DNA of 17,104 bases from Shuttleworthia sp045545575 (GTDB lineage: Bacteria; Bacillota; Clostridia; Lachnospirales; Lachnospiraceae). The notes beneath the pieces were generated by a model that did no database searches, had not been told where the DNA came from, and saw nothing but the letters and a program-made list of their open reading frames with translations. The position numbers and the translations under genes were made by a program. Numbering within the stretch: the first letter of the stretch is position 1; each line of letters opens with the position of its first letter. Location: positions 1 to 17,104 of the forward strand of contig JAZQBE010000106.1 in assembly GCA_045545575.1 (NCBI GenBank). The letters are read 5' to 3'. Shown here piece by piece: positions 1 to 7,786 of the stretch.

Positions 1-516
1 GCGGCGCACCTGGGCCGCACGGCACCAGTCTTCAATCTCAGCCTGAAGGTGGGGATCTCCGCCCTCGTCCACGCCGGTAACTACCGCGTGGCGCTTGCCG
101 GCACGCTCAAGGTCGGCAACCATCTCGCCCACAGCGCCGCACGCGTACAGCTCGCCCAGCCAGGTGGGGGTGTCGGTGGTGGCGTACTCGGGGGCACGCT
201 TCTTCTGGATGTTCACCAGCACCACCGGAACGTCCAGATCACGCACGGCCGGAAGCATGTTGTAAGAAGTGGCATAGGTCAGAAGCTGCAGGATCACCAG
301 ATCCACATCCGCCGCGCGGAACTTGTCGCCCGCCGCCATGGCCAGCTCCTTGGTGGTAACGATGCCGCCATCGATCAGCTCGACGGAATCCGGGATGCGC
401 GTCTTGAACTTGGCGTACTGGCCCTCGAACTCGGGCACCAGCGAGGGAAACTGGGGCAGATAGGCTCCCAGGGCGATGGCGAACACGCCGACTCTTGCTT
501 TGGTTTCAACTAACAT
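1..516 (-). CDS. L-arabinose/L-fucose isomerase-like protein, N-terminal part (partial)
   Basis: The first 172 residues of a protein that continues past the left edge. It starts at an ATG (516-514) preceded by AGGAGG at ideal spacing. The N-terminus reads as a Rossmann-like alpha/beta domain: RVGVFAIALGAYLPQFP, then VDLVILQLLTYATSYNMLP, then VPVVLVNIQ. This is the pattern of the N-terminal domains of the fucose/arabinose isomerase superfamily, whose members interconvert aldoses and ketoses in the cytoplasm. The metal-binding catalytic residues of that family lie further downstream and are outside the window, so activity cannot be judged. A plus-strand open frame over the same bases is a shadow: it lacks a convincing ribosome site. 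The next gene upstream on the same strand is an AraC regulator, separated from it by a terminator hairpin, so this gene probably has its own promoter. Substrate unknown. Confidence 0.7.
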   Translation of the reverse strand, partial: MLVETKARVGVFAIALGAYLPQFPSLVPEFEGQYAKFKTRIPDSVELIDGGIVTTKELAMAAGDKFRAADVDLVILQLLTYATSYNMLPAVRDLDVPVVLVNIQKKRAPEYATTDTPTWLGELYACGAVGEMVADLERAGKRHAVVTGVDEGGDPHLQAEIEDWCRAAQVRR

Positions 517-654
517 ACTTCCTCCTTTTTTCATTGCTGACTGCTCAATTTTACTGAAAACTGTAACACACTCTCTCGCCGCCCGTATGCAGACAGAAAT
601 CTGCGGATTCAAACGGATTGCCCGGGCACATCCACCGTTTGCCTGTCTGAAAAC

Positions 655-689
655 AAGAAGAAGGCAGGCACGATCCTGCCTATCTTCTT
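655..689 (-). terminator. Intrinsic terminator downstream of the AraC-type regulator
   Basis: Arms 655-668 and 675-689 pair perfectly over 14 bp apart from one bulged base (682), around a 6-nt loop. On the minus strand the stem is followed by GTTTTC, and the stem itself ends in a TTCTTCTT stretch. This fits a terminator for the AraC-type gene ending at 785. The plus-strand side is also fairly T-rich, so it may work in both directions. Confidence 0.5.
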
Positions 690-754
690 TGATTTTATCT
701 TTGCAGGGGGTAAAAAGCAACTGGAATCCCTGCATATTTATAGTAATTTTTTTC

Positions 755-786
755 GAAAATGGGACGGGTCCCCCTGTCCCTTTTTT
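755..786. repeat. REP-like palindrome, copy 1
   Basis: GAAAATGGGACGGGT (755-769) is identical over 15 bases to 4123-4137 in the same orientation, and both copies continue into CCTGTCCC. Outer arms GGGAC (761-765) and GTCCC (776-780) form a hairpin with GGG/CCC pairing inside, followed by T6 on the plus strand. This GGGACGG...GTCCC pattern resembles the dispersed REP elements linked to RAYT (Y1-type) transposases in Firmicutes. It touches the stop codon of the AraC-type gene and could also help end its transcript. Confidence 0.5.
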
Positions 787-2002
787 ATTGCTGTGTTTTC
801 CGTTCCTTCCGATACTGCGTCGGAGATATTCCATACACGTTTCGAAACTGTTCGGAGAAATAACTGGCGCTGCAAAAATGCAGCTTTTCACTGATCATAC
901 GGATACTGTTCATTTCATCGCAGAGCATTTCCTTTCCCTCCGCAAGTTTCATGCGAAGCAAGGTTTCCTTAAACCGGCTTCCGGTTTCTTTTTTAAACTG
1001 ATGACTTAGATAGGATTCCGAATACCCCAGCAGGGCAGCTGCCGTTTTCAGTTCCACGTTTTCCCTCACATGCAGTTTCATGTAATCCAGACATTCCCTG
1101 ACAGGCCGGCTGTATTCTGAAACGCGGGTGTCATGAACACGTCGCACAAAATCGTCCTGCATCGACCGTGTGACTTCGTTGACCTGGGCCAGACTCGTAC
1201 AGGCTTCGATGGCCTGAAAATAGTAATCCGTCAGCGTCAGTGACGTCTCCGGAGACAGTCCGCCCTCAATCGCCGCCCGCGAAAACAGAACGATGCTGAC
1301 AAACACCATGTTTTTCGTCTGGCGAAGGCCATCGCCGGCGGAAAGAACGCCCTGGTTTCCAGTCATTGCAATGCGGTCAATCAGGGCACGATAGTTCAGG
1401 TTTCCCTCGCGGACCATCTGTACCATCTGACGCTCCATCTCATAGGTTCCGTGAACATCCAGCATCACCGGCTCCGCATCCGGCTCTGCCGGATCCGCCA
1501 GACGCGCCGCAAAGAAGATGTCGTCTCCGGCAATCTGCTCGCCGTACAGGCTGTAGTAAAGCATAAACACGTAATCATAAATACGGTTTATGGCAATGAC
1601 CGGTATCGTCTTCAGGCGCTCTGTACACGCATGCTGCACCCGGATCGGAAGCTCTGTCCGGCGGACATAATTAAAAGCCTTTCGAATCGAAAGGTCGTCC
1701 ATGGCAAACGGACCAAGCATGAAGCCGCATGCATCCGGCGCCTGGGAATCGTCCATTAACACAGCCCACGTAAGCCCCGCCCGATCCGTAATGATCACCG
1801 GACAGCGTCCGCGGGATGCCGGCGAGTAACACGCCTCCCATTCGGACGGCGACAGAAGGACGGGCAACAGCGCCTCTTCGCAGGGGTCGTCGGATTCGAT
1901 CAGCGAAAAATCCCTTTGGAACCGCCACAGGTACAGCGGATGACAGCACCGGATCAGTTCCATGCAGTATTCGGTATGACCTAAATAATGAATTCCGTCC
2001 AT
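785..2002 (-). CDS. AraC-family transcriptional regulator
   Basis: A 405-residue DNA-binding regulator. The start chosen is the ATG at 2002-2000 because AGGAGG lies 5 nt upstream; the open frame extends further but those extra Met codons lack a ribosome site. The C-terminal ~109 residues (297-405) form the AraC double helix-turn-helix: first helix-turn-helix around VELKTAAALLGYSESYLSHQFK, read in two parts as VELKTAAALLGYS and ESYLSHQFKKETG, and second around MISEKLHFCSASYFSEQFR, ending with the family signature YGISPTQYRKER. The N-terminal ~290 residues resemble large ligand-sensing regions of Clostridia AraC proteins near sugar ABC transporters; no transmembrane segment is apparent. The gene is divergent from the solute-binding lipoprotein at 2231, with a 228-bp shared upstream region, so it likely controls that gene in response to a carbohydrate. 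Ligand unknown. Confidence 0.88.
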   Translation of the reverse strand: MDGIHYLGHTEYCMELIRCCHPLYLWRFQRDFSLIESDDPCEEALLPVLLSPSEWEACYSPASRGRCPVIITDRAGLTWAVLMDDSQAPDACGFMLGPFAMDDLSIRKAFNYVRRTELPIRVQHACTERLKTIPVIAINRIYDYVFMLYYSLYGEQIAGDDIFFAARLADPAEPDAEPVMLDVHGTYEMERQMVQMVREGNLNYRALIDRIAMTGNQGVLSAGDGLRQTKNMVFVSIVLFSRAAIEGGLSPETSLTLTDYYFQAIEACTSLAQVNEVTRSMQDDFVRRVHDTRVSEYSRPVRECLDYMKLHVRENVELKTAAALLGYSESYLSHQFKKETGSRFKETLLRMKLAEGKEMLCDEMNSIRMISEKLHFCSASYFSEQFRNVYGISPTQYRKERKTQQ

Positions 2003-2092
2003 AAATACCTCCTGTTCATATCGATGCATACCGATTTTTCCACGGCAAAATTCCGGATGCACAGCAGATTTCCAGATCCGGTTCATAACATC

Positions 2093-2101
2093 AGTATAAC
2101 A
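2093..2101 (-). promoter_or_regulatory. Possible extended -10 element for the AraC-type gene
   Basis: On the minus strand the sequence reads TGTTATACT, an extended -10 (TGn plus TATACT), about 90 nt upstream of the regulator start. No good -35 is visible, as is common for extended -10 promoters. This is a weak prediction. Confidence 0.3.
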
Positions 2102-2186
2102 CGAAACAAGCGGATTTGTTATATGAATCAAAGTTTTCCTGCTTTACGGTTTTTACGGCACGCTTCATACTTCATTTTAAGAAACT

Positions 2187-2203
2187 GCTGCAGGCTTTGC
2201 AGC
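2187..2203 (+). promoter_or_regulatory. Small inverted repeat in the leader of the solute-binding protein gene
   Basis: GCTGCA (2187-2192) and TGCAGC (2198-2203) form a perfect 6-bp inverted repeat with a 5-nt loop, 27 nt before the lipoprotein start. It could be an operator half-site pair or an mRNA hairpin. No clear -10/-35 pair for the lipoprotein gene was found in the 2003-2230 gap. Confidence 0.25.
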
Positions 2204-2230
2204 ACGATTCCATATCCAAAGGAGGTAACC

Positions 2231-4117
2231 ATGAATCAAAAGAAGTACCGGTGGACGGGACTGCTTCTTGCAGCTCTGACTACACTGACCCTGTTTGCAG
2301 GATGTGCAGGCGATGCAAATTCCGGCGCTGATACGTCTTCCGACGTTTCCGCTGCAGAAGACGGCGCAGATGCATCTGCCGCGATCAGCAAAGAAGACGC
2401 CTCTTCTGAATCCGCAGGCGAGGATCATACCGCCACGGCAGAGGATACCGGTGACGCCAACGCGCCGACAGACGAATTCACCTATGTCATCAGCGTTTCC
2501 ATCGACGAAAACTTCATCAGCGACTACTCCGAGAGCCCCGCTTACCAGTACTGGGTACGCAACCCGTTTACCGTCGACGGCGAGAAGCGCCGCCTGTCTA
2601 TTGAATTCTGGGCAGCGCCAAGCGGTTCCGAAAGCGACTATTTAAACAATCTTCTTGCAACCGCGGAATATCCGGACATCATCAACACATCCTACTCTTC
2701 CATGAAAGCGGTTGAAATGTATGAAGAGGGCATCGCGATTGATATCACGGATTACGTTGAGAAATTTATGCCCAATTATCTGGCCTGGATTGAAAAGAAT
2801 AATTATTACGACTACCTGACCAATGATATCGACGGCGAGCGTCGTTTCATCCAGATCTACGACGTAAACGATAAGGTCGGCAACATGTGGGGCGGCTGGG
2901 AATACCGCCGCGACTGGATCGTAAAATACGGCAAAAAAGACGACGGTTCCTCCTTCAGCGGTGAATGGGCGGACGGCTCCTGGGAAGACGACGTCGTGTT
3001 CCCCTCCGGAAACGCCGACCCCATCTACATTTCCGACTGGGAATGGATGCTTGACATTTTCGAAACAGCACTGGAGGAAGAAGGGATCGAAGACGGTTAC
3101 TGCATGAGTCTTGCAAGCCCCGGCGCATTCCTGACCGGCGAATTCATCTCCGGTTTCGGCGGCGCGCCGATGTGGTATATCAATGCCGACGGCAAATGCG
3201 CATTCGGCGCCAGCGAAGACCATACCAAAGCCTATATCGAGTGCATGAATAACTGGTGGAATAAAGGATGGATCGATCCGTACTTTGACGAACACACCAA
3301 CGACATGTTTTTCTCCGTAGACAGTGCCTCCGTTTACTCCGGAAAAGTCGGCGCTTTCTACGGACTGAATTCCCAGCTGGAAGCCAGCATGGACAGCGGA
3401 AACAATGAATATACGAACGGCATTGTCGTCTTCGGTGCACCTCAGCCCATTAACGATCTCTACGGAACGGCAGCCGATCAGGGCAAGCCTTCCACACTGT
3501 ATTTCTGTCCGGAACTTGCAAACGTAAGTACCATTGTTGTCACAAACAAAACAGAAGGCAAGAATCTTGCCACGTTCTTTACCGCACTTGATACATTGTA
3601 CACTCCTGACGGCTCCATGCTCCGCGAGTACGGGCTCAGCAAAGAACAGCAGGCCGAGGTACAGGATCCGCTGTATAACGAATGGGGTCTTGAAGACGGA
3701 ACCTATGAGAAGGTCATCAATGAAGACGGCACCTACACATACGTGATCAATCCGAACCGTGATAACATCGACGGCGTTGCAGGCGCTGCGAGCATGTTCC
3801 GTGTCATTGGCATGACGCCAAACGAAAACATTGACCACGGTTACACCAAAAGCAAGGCGCACTCCATCGCCAACTGGACCATGTATCCCTGCAGCGGCAT
3901 GGTACCCTCCGCCGTATCCAACCAGCTGAATCTTGATCAGTCAAATGAATTCAGCCGGATACAGAACGACACCATAACCTATATCTCGCAGAATCTCCCG
4001 CTTTTCATCCGTGGTGAACTGACACTTGAGAATGACTGGGGCGGCTATGCAGCCGGATTTGACAACCTCGGGTGTGAGCGTTACTGCGAATACATCAATG
4101 AGATTCTCGGAAAGTAA
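2231..4117 (+). CDS. ABC transporter solute-binding lipoprotein (sugar type, LplA-like)
   Basis: A 628-residue secreted lipoprotein. It starts at ATG 2231 after a near-perfect ribosome site (AAAGGAGGTAACC). A basic N-terminus and a hydrophobic stretch (residues 9-23) end in LFAGC, where Cys25 is the likely lipidated residue. A linker rich in Ala, Ser, Asp and Glu (26 to about 77) follows, then a long alpha/beta domain. The mature part has the look of family-1 carbohydrate-binding proteins: TAEYPDIINTSY, a GIAIDITDYVEKFMPNY segment, and many Trp and Tyr residues. Its expected role is to capture an oligosaccharide or sugar acid outside the membrane and pass it to a permease pair. No permease gene is adjacent: two palindromes lie just downstream and the next gene is on the other strand. 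The divergent AraC-type regulator is its probable controller. Ligand not assignable. Confidence 0.87.
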   Translation: MNQKKYRWTGLLLAALTTLTLFAGCAGDANSGADTSSDVSAAEDGADASAAISKEDASSESAGEDHTATAEDTGDANAPTDEFTYVISVSIDENFISDYSESPAYQYWVRNPFTVDGEKRRLSIEFWAAPSGSESDYLNNLLATAEYPDIINTSYSSMKAVEMYEEGIAIDITDYVEKFMPNYLAWIEKNNYYDYLTNDIDGERRFIQIYDVNDKVGNMWGGWEYRRDWIVKYGKKDDGSSFSGEWADGSWEDDVVFPSGNADPIYISDWEWMLDIFETALEEEGIEDGYCMSLASPGAFLTGEFISGFGGAPMWYINADGKCAFGASEDHTKAYIECMNNWWNKGWIDPYFDEHTNDMFFSVDSASVYSGKVGAFYGLNSQLEASMDSGNNEYTNGIVVFGAPQPINDLYGTAADQGKPSTLYFCPELANVSTIVVTNKTEGKNLATFFTALDTLYTPDGSMLREYGLSKEQQAEVQDPLYNEWGLEDGTYEKVINEDGTYTYVINPNRDNIDGVAGAASMFRVIGMTPNENIDHGYTKSKAHSIANWTMYPCSGMVPSAVSNQLNLDQSNEFSRIQNDTITYISQNLPLFIRGELTLENDWGGYAAGFDNLGCERYCEYINEILGK

Positions 4118-4122
4118 CACCT

Positions 4123-4159
4123 GAAAATGGGACGGGTACCTGTCCCCCGTCCCATTTTC
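4123..4159. repeat. REP-like palindrome, copy 2
   Basis: Perfect 14-bp arms GAAAATGGGACGGG (4123-4136) and its complement (4146-4159) around a 9-nt loop, 5 nt after the lipoprotein stop codon. The first 15 bases match copy 1 at 755-769. The right arm ends in ATTTTC, so it could contribute to termination, but its close match to copy 1 suggests a dispersed repeat. Confidence 0.6.
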
Positions 4160-4178
4160 GCAAACAGCAGTTTTTCCC

Positions 4179-4210
4179 AAAAAATGGGGCGGTTATCCGC
4201 CCCATTTTTT
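4179..4210. terminator. Bidirectional intrinsic terminator (REP-related)
   Basis: Perfect 14-bp arms AAAAAATGGGGCGG (4179-4192) and CCGCCCCATTTTTT (4197-4210) with a 4-nt loop TTAT. A-tracts and T-tracts on both sides make it suitable for ending both the lipoprotein transcript (plus) and the polymerase-YolD-TtcA operon (minus, stop at 4270). The AAAATGGG(A/G)CGG core resembles the two REP-like copies, so it may derive from the same element. Confidence 0.75.
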
Positions 4211-4269
4211 ATCGTCCGTCGAGGATGGTGTAGTTGCCGTCTTTTGCAAAGAACCATAGACGCGGTCAG

Positions 4270-5571
4270 CTATTCCGTGTCTTCCGCTTCATTCGTCTCC
4301 GTATGATCGGAACACGTGTCCCGGTCCTGCCCCTCCACTTTGCCGATCGGCGGGATCCCGCTTTCGTACCAGTCGAGGAAGTGATGCACGTTGCCGTTTT
4401 CTTTATAGGCAATGACCGTTTTCAGATTCACGTTTTCAACACTTCGGAAGATGTTCTTCTCCAGGAACGGATTGTCTTTTGCCAGCTGTTTGATCAGCGC
4501 CTTCACCTCGGCCCGCTTCGAGCCGGTTTCGGTGCCCCCCACCACAGAGCAGCTGTCCGTCAGGCGGCAGGCGCACAGGATAAAGCGCAGATCGTTGTAC
4601 CGCGCCCAGCGCACGATGTCCTGCTCGCGGATCAGGTACAGCGGCCGGATCAGCTGCATTCCCGGAAAATGATCGCTGTGCAGCTTCGGCATCATGGTCT
4701 GGATCTGCCCGCCATGGAGCATGCCCATAAGGATGGTTTCGATCACGTCGTCGAAATGATGGCCCAGCGCGATTTTATTGCAGCCCAGCTCCTGCGCCTT
4801 GGCGTACAGCGTTCCGCGGCGCATGCGGGCGCACATGTAGCAGGGGTTCTTCATGTCGTTGGCGACGATGTCGTAAATTCTGCTTTCAAACACGGTAATC
4901 GGCAGGCCGATCAGCGCGGCGTTGTCAAGGATGCGCTGATAGTTTTCCTCATTGTAGCCGGGGTTCATCACCAGAAAGATGCACTCGAAATTCTTCTTCC
5001 CGTGGCGCTGCAGCTCCTGAAACAGCTTGCCCATCAGCATGGAATCCTTGCCGCCGGAGATGCACACGGCGATTTTGTCCCCGTCCTGGATCAGATCATA
5101 TTCGCGGATGGCCTTCGTGAACTTCTTCCAGATCTCCTTCTTGAACTTCTTGTTGATGCTGCGCTCCACCTCTAAAATCCGCTTCGCGGCCGCTTCCTCG
5201 TCGGCATCCGCCAGCACCTGCGCGATGCGCCAGCGAAGAAAGGCCTGCCAGCCGTGCTCGATGGAGTAGACCGGATAGCCCTGCTCCTGCAGTAAAAACG
5301 CGATCTCCTCGGAATGATCGCCGGTGTAGCACAGCAGGTCGATGGGCTTTCCGCTTTCCAGCGCAGCGCAAAAGGCCTCCAGCTTTGCCGCGTCCGCTTT
5401 CTCTGCCGGAACCGTCTGCTCCTGTGCCCAGGCCAGCAGCATCTCCCAGTCCGCGTGCAGCGCGCCGGGCGCCGTCTCCGCTTCGTATTCTTCCCGGCTC
5501 CGCACGTCAAACAGACGGCGGCCGTCTGCCGCCATCACCTCTTCTATTGTATGTGTAACGGTATTAAACAT
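4270..5571 (-). CDS. Rhodanese-TtcA-like fusion, predicted tRNA 2-thiocytidine synthetase
   Basis: A 433-residue cytoplasmic protein with two domains. Residues 5-115 are a rhodanese domain (LFDVRSREEYEAE; active-site loop CYTGDHS with Cys81), which carries persulfide sulfur. Residues about 135-385 are a PP-loop ATPase of the TtcA type: SGGKDS (172-177), CYMC (Cys244/Cys247) followed by ARMRRGTLY, GHHFDD (270-275), and Cys333/Cys335. TtcA uses ATP and a [4Fe-4S] cluster to make 2-thiocytidine at position 32 of certain tRNAs; here a sulfur donor domain is fused in. The start is the ATG at 5571-5569, which overlaps the end of the upstream YolD-like gene by 8 nt; an upstream ATG at 5604 is possible but lacks a ribosome site. 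The acidic C-terminal tail (after about 415) is not conserved-looking. Exact tRNA target and position are inferred from the family. Confidence 0.82.
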   Translation of the reverse strand: MFNTVTHTIEEVMAADGRRLFDVRSREEYEAETAPGALHADWEMLLAWAQEQTVPAEKADAAKLEAFCAALESGKPIDLLCYTGDHSEEIAFLLQEQGYPVYSIEHGWQAFLRWRIAQVLADADEEAAAKRILEVERSINKKFKKEIWKKFTKAIREYDLIQDGDKIAVCISGGKDSMLMGKLFQELQRHGKKNFECIFLVMNPGYNEENYQRILDNAALIGLPITVFESRIYDIVANDMKNPCYMCARMRRGTLYAKAQELGCNKIALGHHFDDVIETILMGMLHGGQIQTMMPKLHSDHFPGMQLIRPLYLIREQDIVRWARYNDLRFILCACRLTDSCSVVGGTETGSKRAEVKALIKQLAKDNPFLEKNIFRSVENVNLKTVIAYKENGNVHHFLDWYESGIPPIGKVEGQDRDTCSDHTETNEAEDTE

Positions 5572-6058
5572 CCTCTTCCATCCGTTCCAGATCCACGATG
5601 TCATCCAGCGAAATCAGATCGCCTTCCATGCTTTCAAGCACCCGGTGCAAAGCGTCCACCCGCCGAAACGCCAGCGTTTTGGTGCGGTACGCGCCGCCCT
5701 CCTTGCGTTCGTCCGGCTCAAACCACGACACGCGAAGCCGCTGTGTACCCGGTGCGCACTGCACCAGCGAAGAAAGCAGCGCATCCAGTTCTTCCTGCTT
5801 CTGCTCATCCAGCTCGATCCGCCCGTCGGTAAACCGCGCCGTCTCCTCCACCGCGTCGTCGTACCCCGTCAACGCGGCAAAGGGCGCAAACTGCGCCGCG
5901 CGGCTCGCGTCCGACAGCGGCGTATGGCGCGTGGAACGCACATGCTCACGCAGCAGAAGCTCGCCGTATTTCGCTTCCGCTTCCTTCGCGAGAGCCGCAA
6001 AGGCGGAAGCCTCCACCCCCTGGACCTCATGCCAGAGAAACTGCTGCTTTTCACTCAC
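5564..6058 (-). CDS. YolD-like protein
   Basis: A 164-residue protein. The start is a GTG whose last two bases are shared with the TGA stop of the upstream polymerase gene, indicating translational coupling. The motif RAAQFAPFAALTGYDDAVEE (53-72) followed by IELDEQKQEELD is typical of Clostridia members of the YolD-like family. YolD-type genes are regularly paired with UvrX/YqjW Y-family polymerases in Firmicutes, where they have been proposed to act as UmuD-like partners; that role is not firmly shown. Its 3' end overlaps the TtcA-like gene by 8 nt. No signal peptide or membrane segment. Confidence 0.8.
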   Translation of the reverse strand: MSEKQQFLWHEVQGVEASAFAALAKEAEAKYGELLLREHVRSTRHTPLSDASRAAQFAPFAALTGYDDAVEETARFTDGRIELDEQKQEELDALLSSLVQCAPGTQRLRVSWFEPDERKEGGAYRTKTLAFRRVDALHRVLESMEGDLISLDDIVDLERMEEDV

Positions 6059-7740
6059 GCCTTGTGCCCTCCGATCTGCGCGTTGCGCTCCATCATCGTG
6101 CCGCCCTCCTCCAGGTTCATGCCCTTGAGCACGGCGTTCTTGCCATAGCGCTTGCGCAGCGCGACCATCGCTTCCTGAAGCTGCCGTTCGCGGTCGCGGC
6201 TTTCTTCCTTCGCCTCGCCCGCGTCGGCGGACGCCTCGAACAGGTCCATCTGATGATACACCGGTTCCGCCTTTTTGTCCTCCACGCGGATCACGTGATT
6301 TGCCGCCACCACGCAGCGGCGGATCGACAGCGCCGGATCGCAGATCCGCTCGTAGATCGACACCACGGCCTCGACAATCTCCCGCGTCGACGACGTAAAC
6401 CCGTCCAGGTTCTGACTGCCGTGGGCGTGTTTCGGCACCTTCCGGCCGTACCAGTCCGTCGCGACCTCGCCGGAAAAGGAATCCGCGCCGCCGGAAAGAT
6501 TCGAAATATCATAGCCCACGTTCAGCACGATCTGATCCGTCACCAGATGCTTGTCCGCGAGCATCAGGCTCAGACTGTCGGCCATCTCCCGCAGGATCAG
6601 CTGCCCCTCCTTGTGGGCATAGGGCCGCGGAAGCACCTGCCCGGTGCTTAAGGACTGGTTCTCCGGCTCCACCGTTTTGATCTGATCGATGGTGGCCGGC
6701 TCCCAGCCATAGCTGTGATCGATCAGCAGCTCGGCGTTGATGCCGAACAGGCGGTACAGAAGATCCTCGTCCTCCACAGCACAGCGGGCCACGTCGCCCA
6801 TCGTAAACATGCCGTGGGAGGCCAGTTTGCGCGCCGTCCCCGGGCCGATCCGCCAGAAATCCGTCAGGGGCTTGTGACACCACAGGTACCGGCGGTAGGT
6901 CAGCTCATCGAGAGCCGCGACGCGCACGCCGTCCGCATCCGGCTGCATATGCTTCGCCACGATATCCATCGCGATCTTCGCCAGATACAGATTCGTGCCG
7001 ATGCCGGCCGTCGCCGTAATACCCGTTTCGGCCAGCACAGCGCGCAGCATGTGCATCGTCATTTCATGGGGATCGTTGTGGTAGAAATGCAGATAGGCCG
7101 TCGCATCGATAAACACCTCGTCCACGGAGTAGGCAAAGATGTCCTCATGGGCGACAAACCGAAGGTAAATCTGATAAATCTGCGTGCTGACGTCCATGTA
7201 CCGGTGCATCCGCGGCGGCGCGACCAGAAAACCCAGGGCGTTTTCGGCATCTTTGATGGCCGCGGCATCGGCCGCGACACCGTCAAAAGCATCCGTTCCC
7301 TTATCCGCCCCCGGAAACCGGAGCGTCGTAAACAGGCCCCCGTCCTCCGTCATCGCAGCCGCTTCCTCTTTGGAATAGGCGAACTGCCAGGGAAGGAGCA
7401 GCGAATCCGTGGACCGGTCCGCAGCCGAAGCATGCGCATTTCGCCGGCTCTGCGCCAGCGCTGCCGCGCGAGCGCGGTTCACCTCGCCCACGCGCTGATC
7501 CACCTCAAACAGACGCGGACGCCCGGGCACACCGTGGGCCTTCAGCGCCGGCGAAACCGCCAGGCAGATCGTTTTATCCGTGCGGGAAGCGTCCGCCACC
7601 ACCAGATGCGTGGTCAGCGGATCGCGTCCGCGGTCGCGGCATTCCACCGACGCATAAAACGACTTCAGGTCGATGGCAATAAAAGTGCGCTCCCCAGAGC
7701 GGGGAGCGTCCCGTTTTTCCAGAAAACGCTCCATCTGCAT
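6055..7740 (-). CDS. Y-family translesion DNA polymerase, UvrX/YqjW-like
   Basis: A 561-residue error-prone polymerase that would copy past damaged template bases. Motifs: AIDLKSFYASVE (catalytic Asp24), a PRLFEV segment, YSVDEVFIDAT (catalytic Asp207 and Glu208), GIGTNLYLAKIAMDI, the helix-hairpin-helix region around FWRIGPGTARKLASHGM, and the UvrX-type C-terminus KNAVLKGMNLEEGG...RNAQIGGHKA. DLFE (about 495) resembles a beta-clamp binding motif (QMDLFE). An insertion-like, Ala- and charge-rich region lies between about 88 and 172, before the LVAPPRMHRYM palm segment. The start at 7740 follows GGGAG; a second Met at codon 3 is possible. It is the first gene of a three-gene operon. A LexA box in its promoter indicates induction by DNA damage. 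Confidence 0.9.
   Translation of the reverse strand: MQMERFLEKRDAPRSGERTFIAIDLKSFYASVECRDRGRDPLTTHLVVADASRTDKTICLAVSPALKAHGVPGRPRLFEVDQRVGEVNRARAAALAQSRRNAHASAADRSTDSLLLPWQFAYSKEEAAAMTEDGGLFTTLRFPGADKGTDAFDGVAADAAAIKDAENALGFLVAPPRMHRYMDVSTQIYQIYLRFVAHEDIFAYSVDEVFIDATAYLHFYHNDPHEMTMHMLRAVLAETGITATAGIGTNLYLAKIAMDIVAKHMQPDADGVRVAALDELTYRRYLWCHKPLTDFWRIGPGTARKLASHGMFTMGDVARCAVEDEDLLYRLFGINAELLIDHSYGWEPATIDQIKTVEPENQSLSTGQVLPRPYAHKEGQLILREMADSLSLMLADKHLVTDQIVLNVGYDISNLSGGADSFSGEVATDWYGRKVPKHAHGSQNLDGFTSSTREIVEAVVSIYERICDPALSIRRCVVAANHVIRVEDKKAEPVYHQMDLFEASADAGEAKEESRDRERQLQEAMVALRKRYGKNAVLKGMNLEEGGTMMERNAQIGGHKA
7688..7708 (-). other. GC-rich hairpin inside the start of the polymerase coding region
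   Basis: CGCTCCCC (7688-7695) and GGGGAGCG (7701-7708) form a perfect 8-bp stem with a 5-nt loop, 33-53 nt into the polymerase mRNA coding region, before the conserved catalytic domain. It could slow early translation. It may also be a by-product of GC-rich coding. Confidence 0.4.
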
Positions 7741-7786
7741 GTATGCAATCTCCCGCCGCAGCTGTCACTTCCAAAGGATTGCCTCC

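Noticed and set aside
49..513. Plus-strand open frame of 154 codons opposite the isomerase-like gene
   Set aside because: No ribosome site; the minus strand gives a recognisable alpha/beta enzyme with AGGAGG at its start. The frame is a shadow of GC-rich codons.
2642..3862. Long minus-strand open frame (406 codons) inside the solute-binding protein gene
   Set aside because: The plus-strand product has a signal peptide, a lipobox and a strong ribosome site. The minus frame has no recognisable domains and no Shine-Dalgarno.
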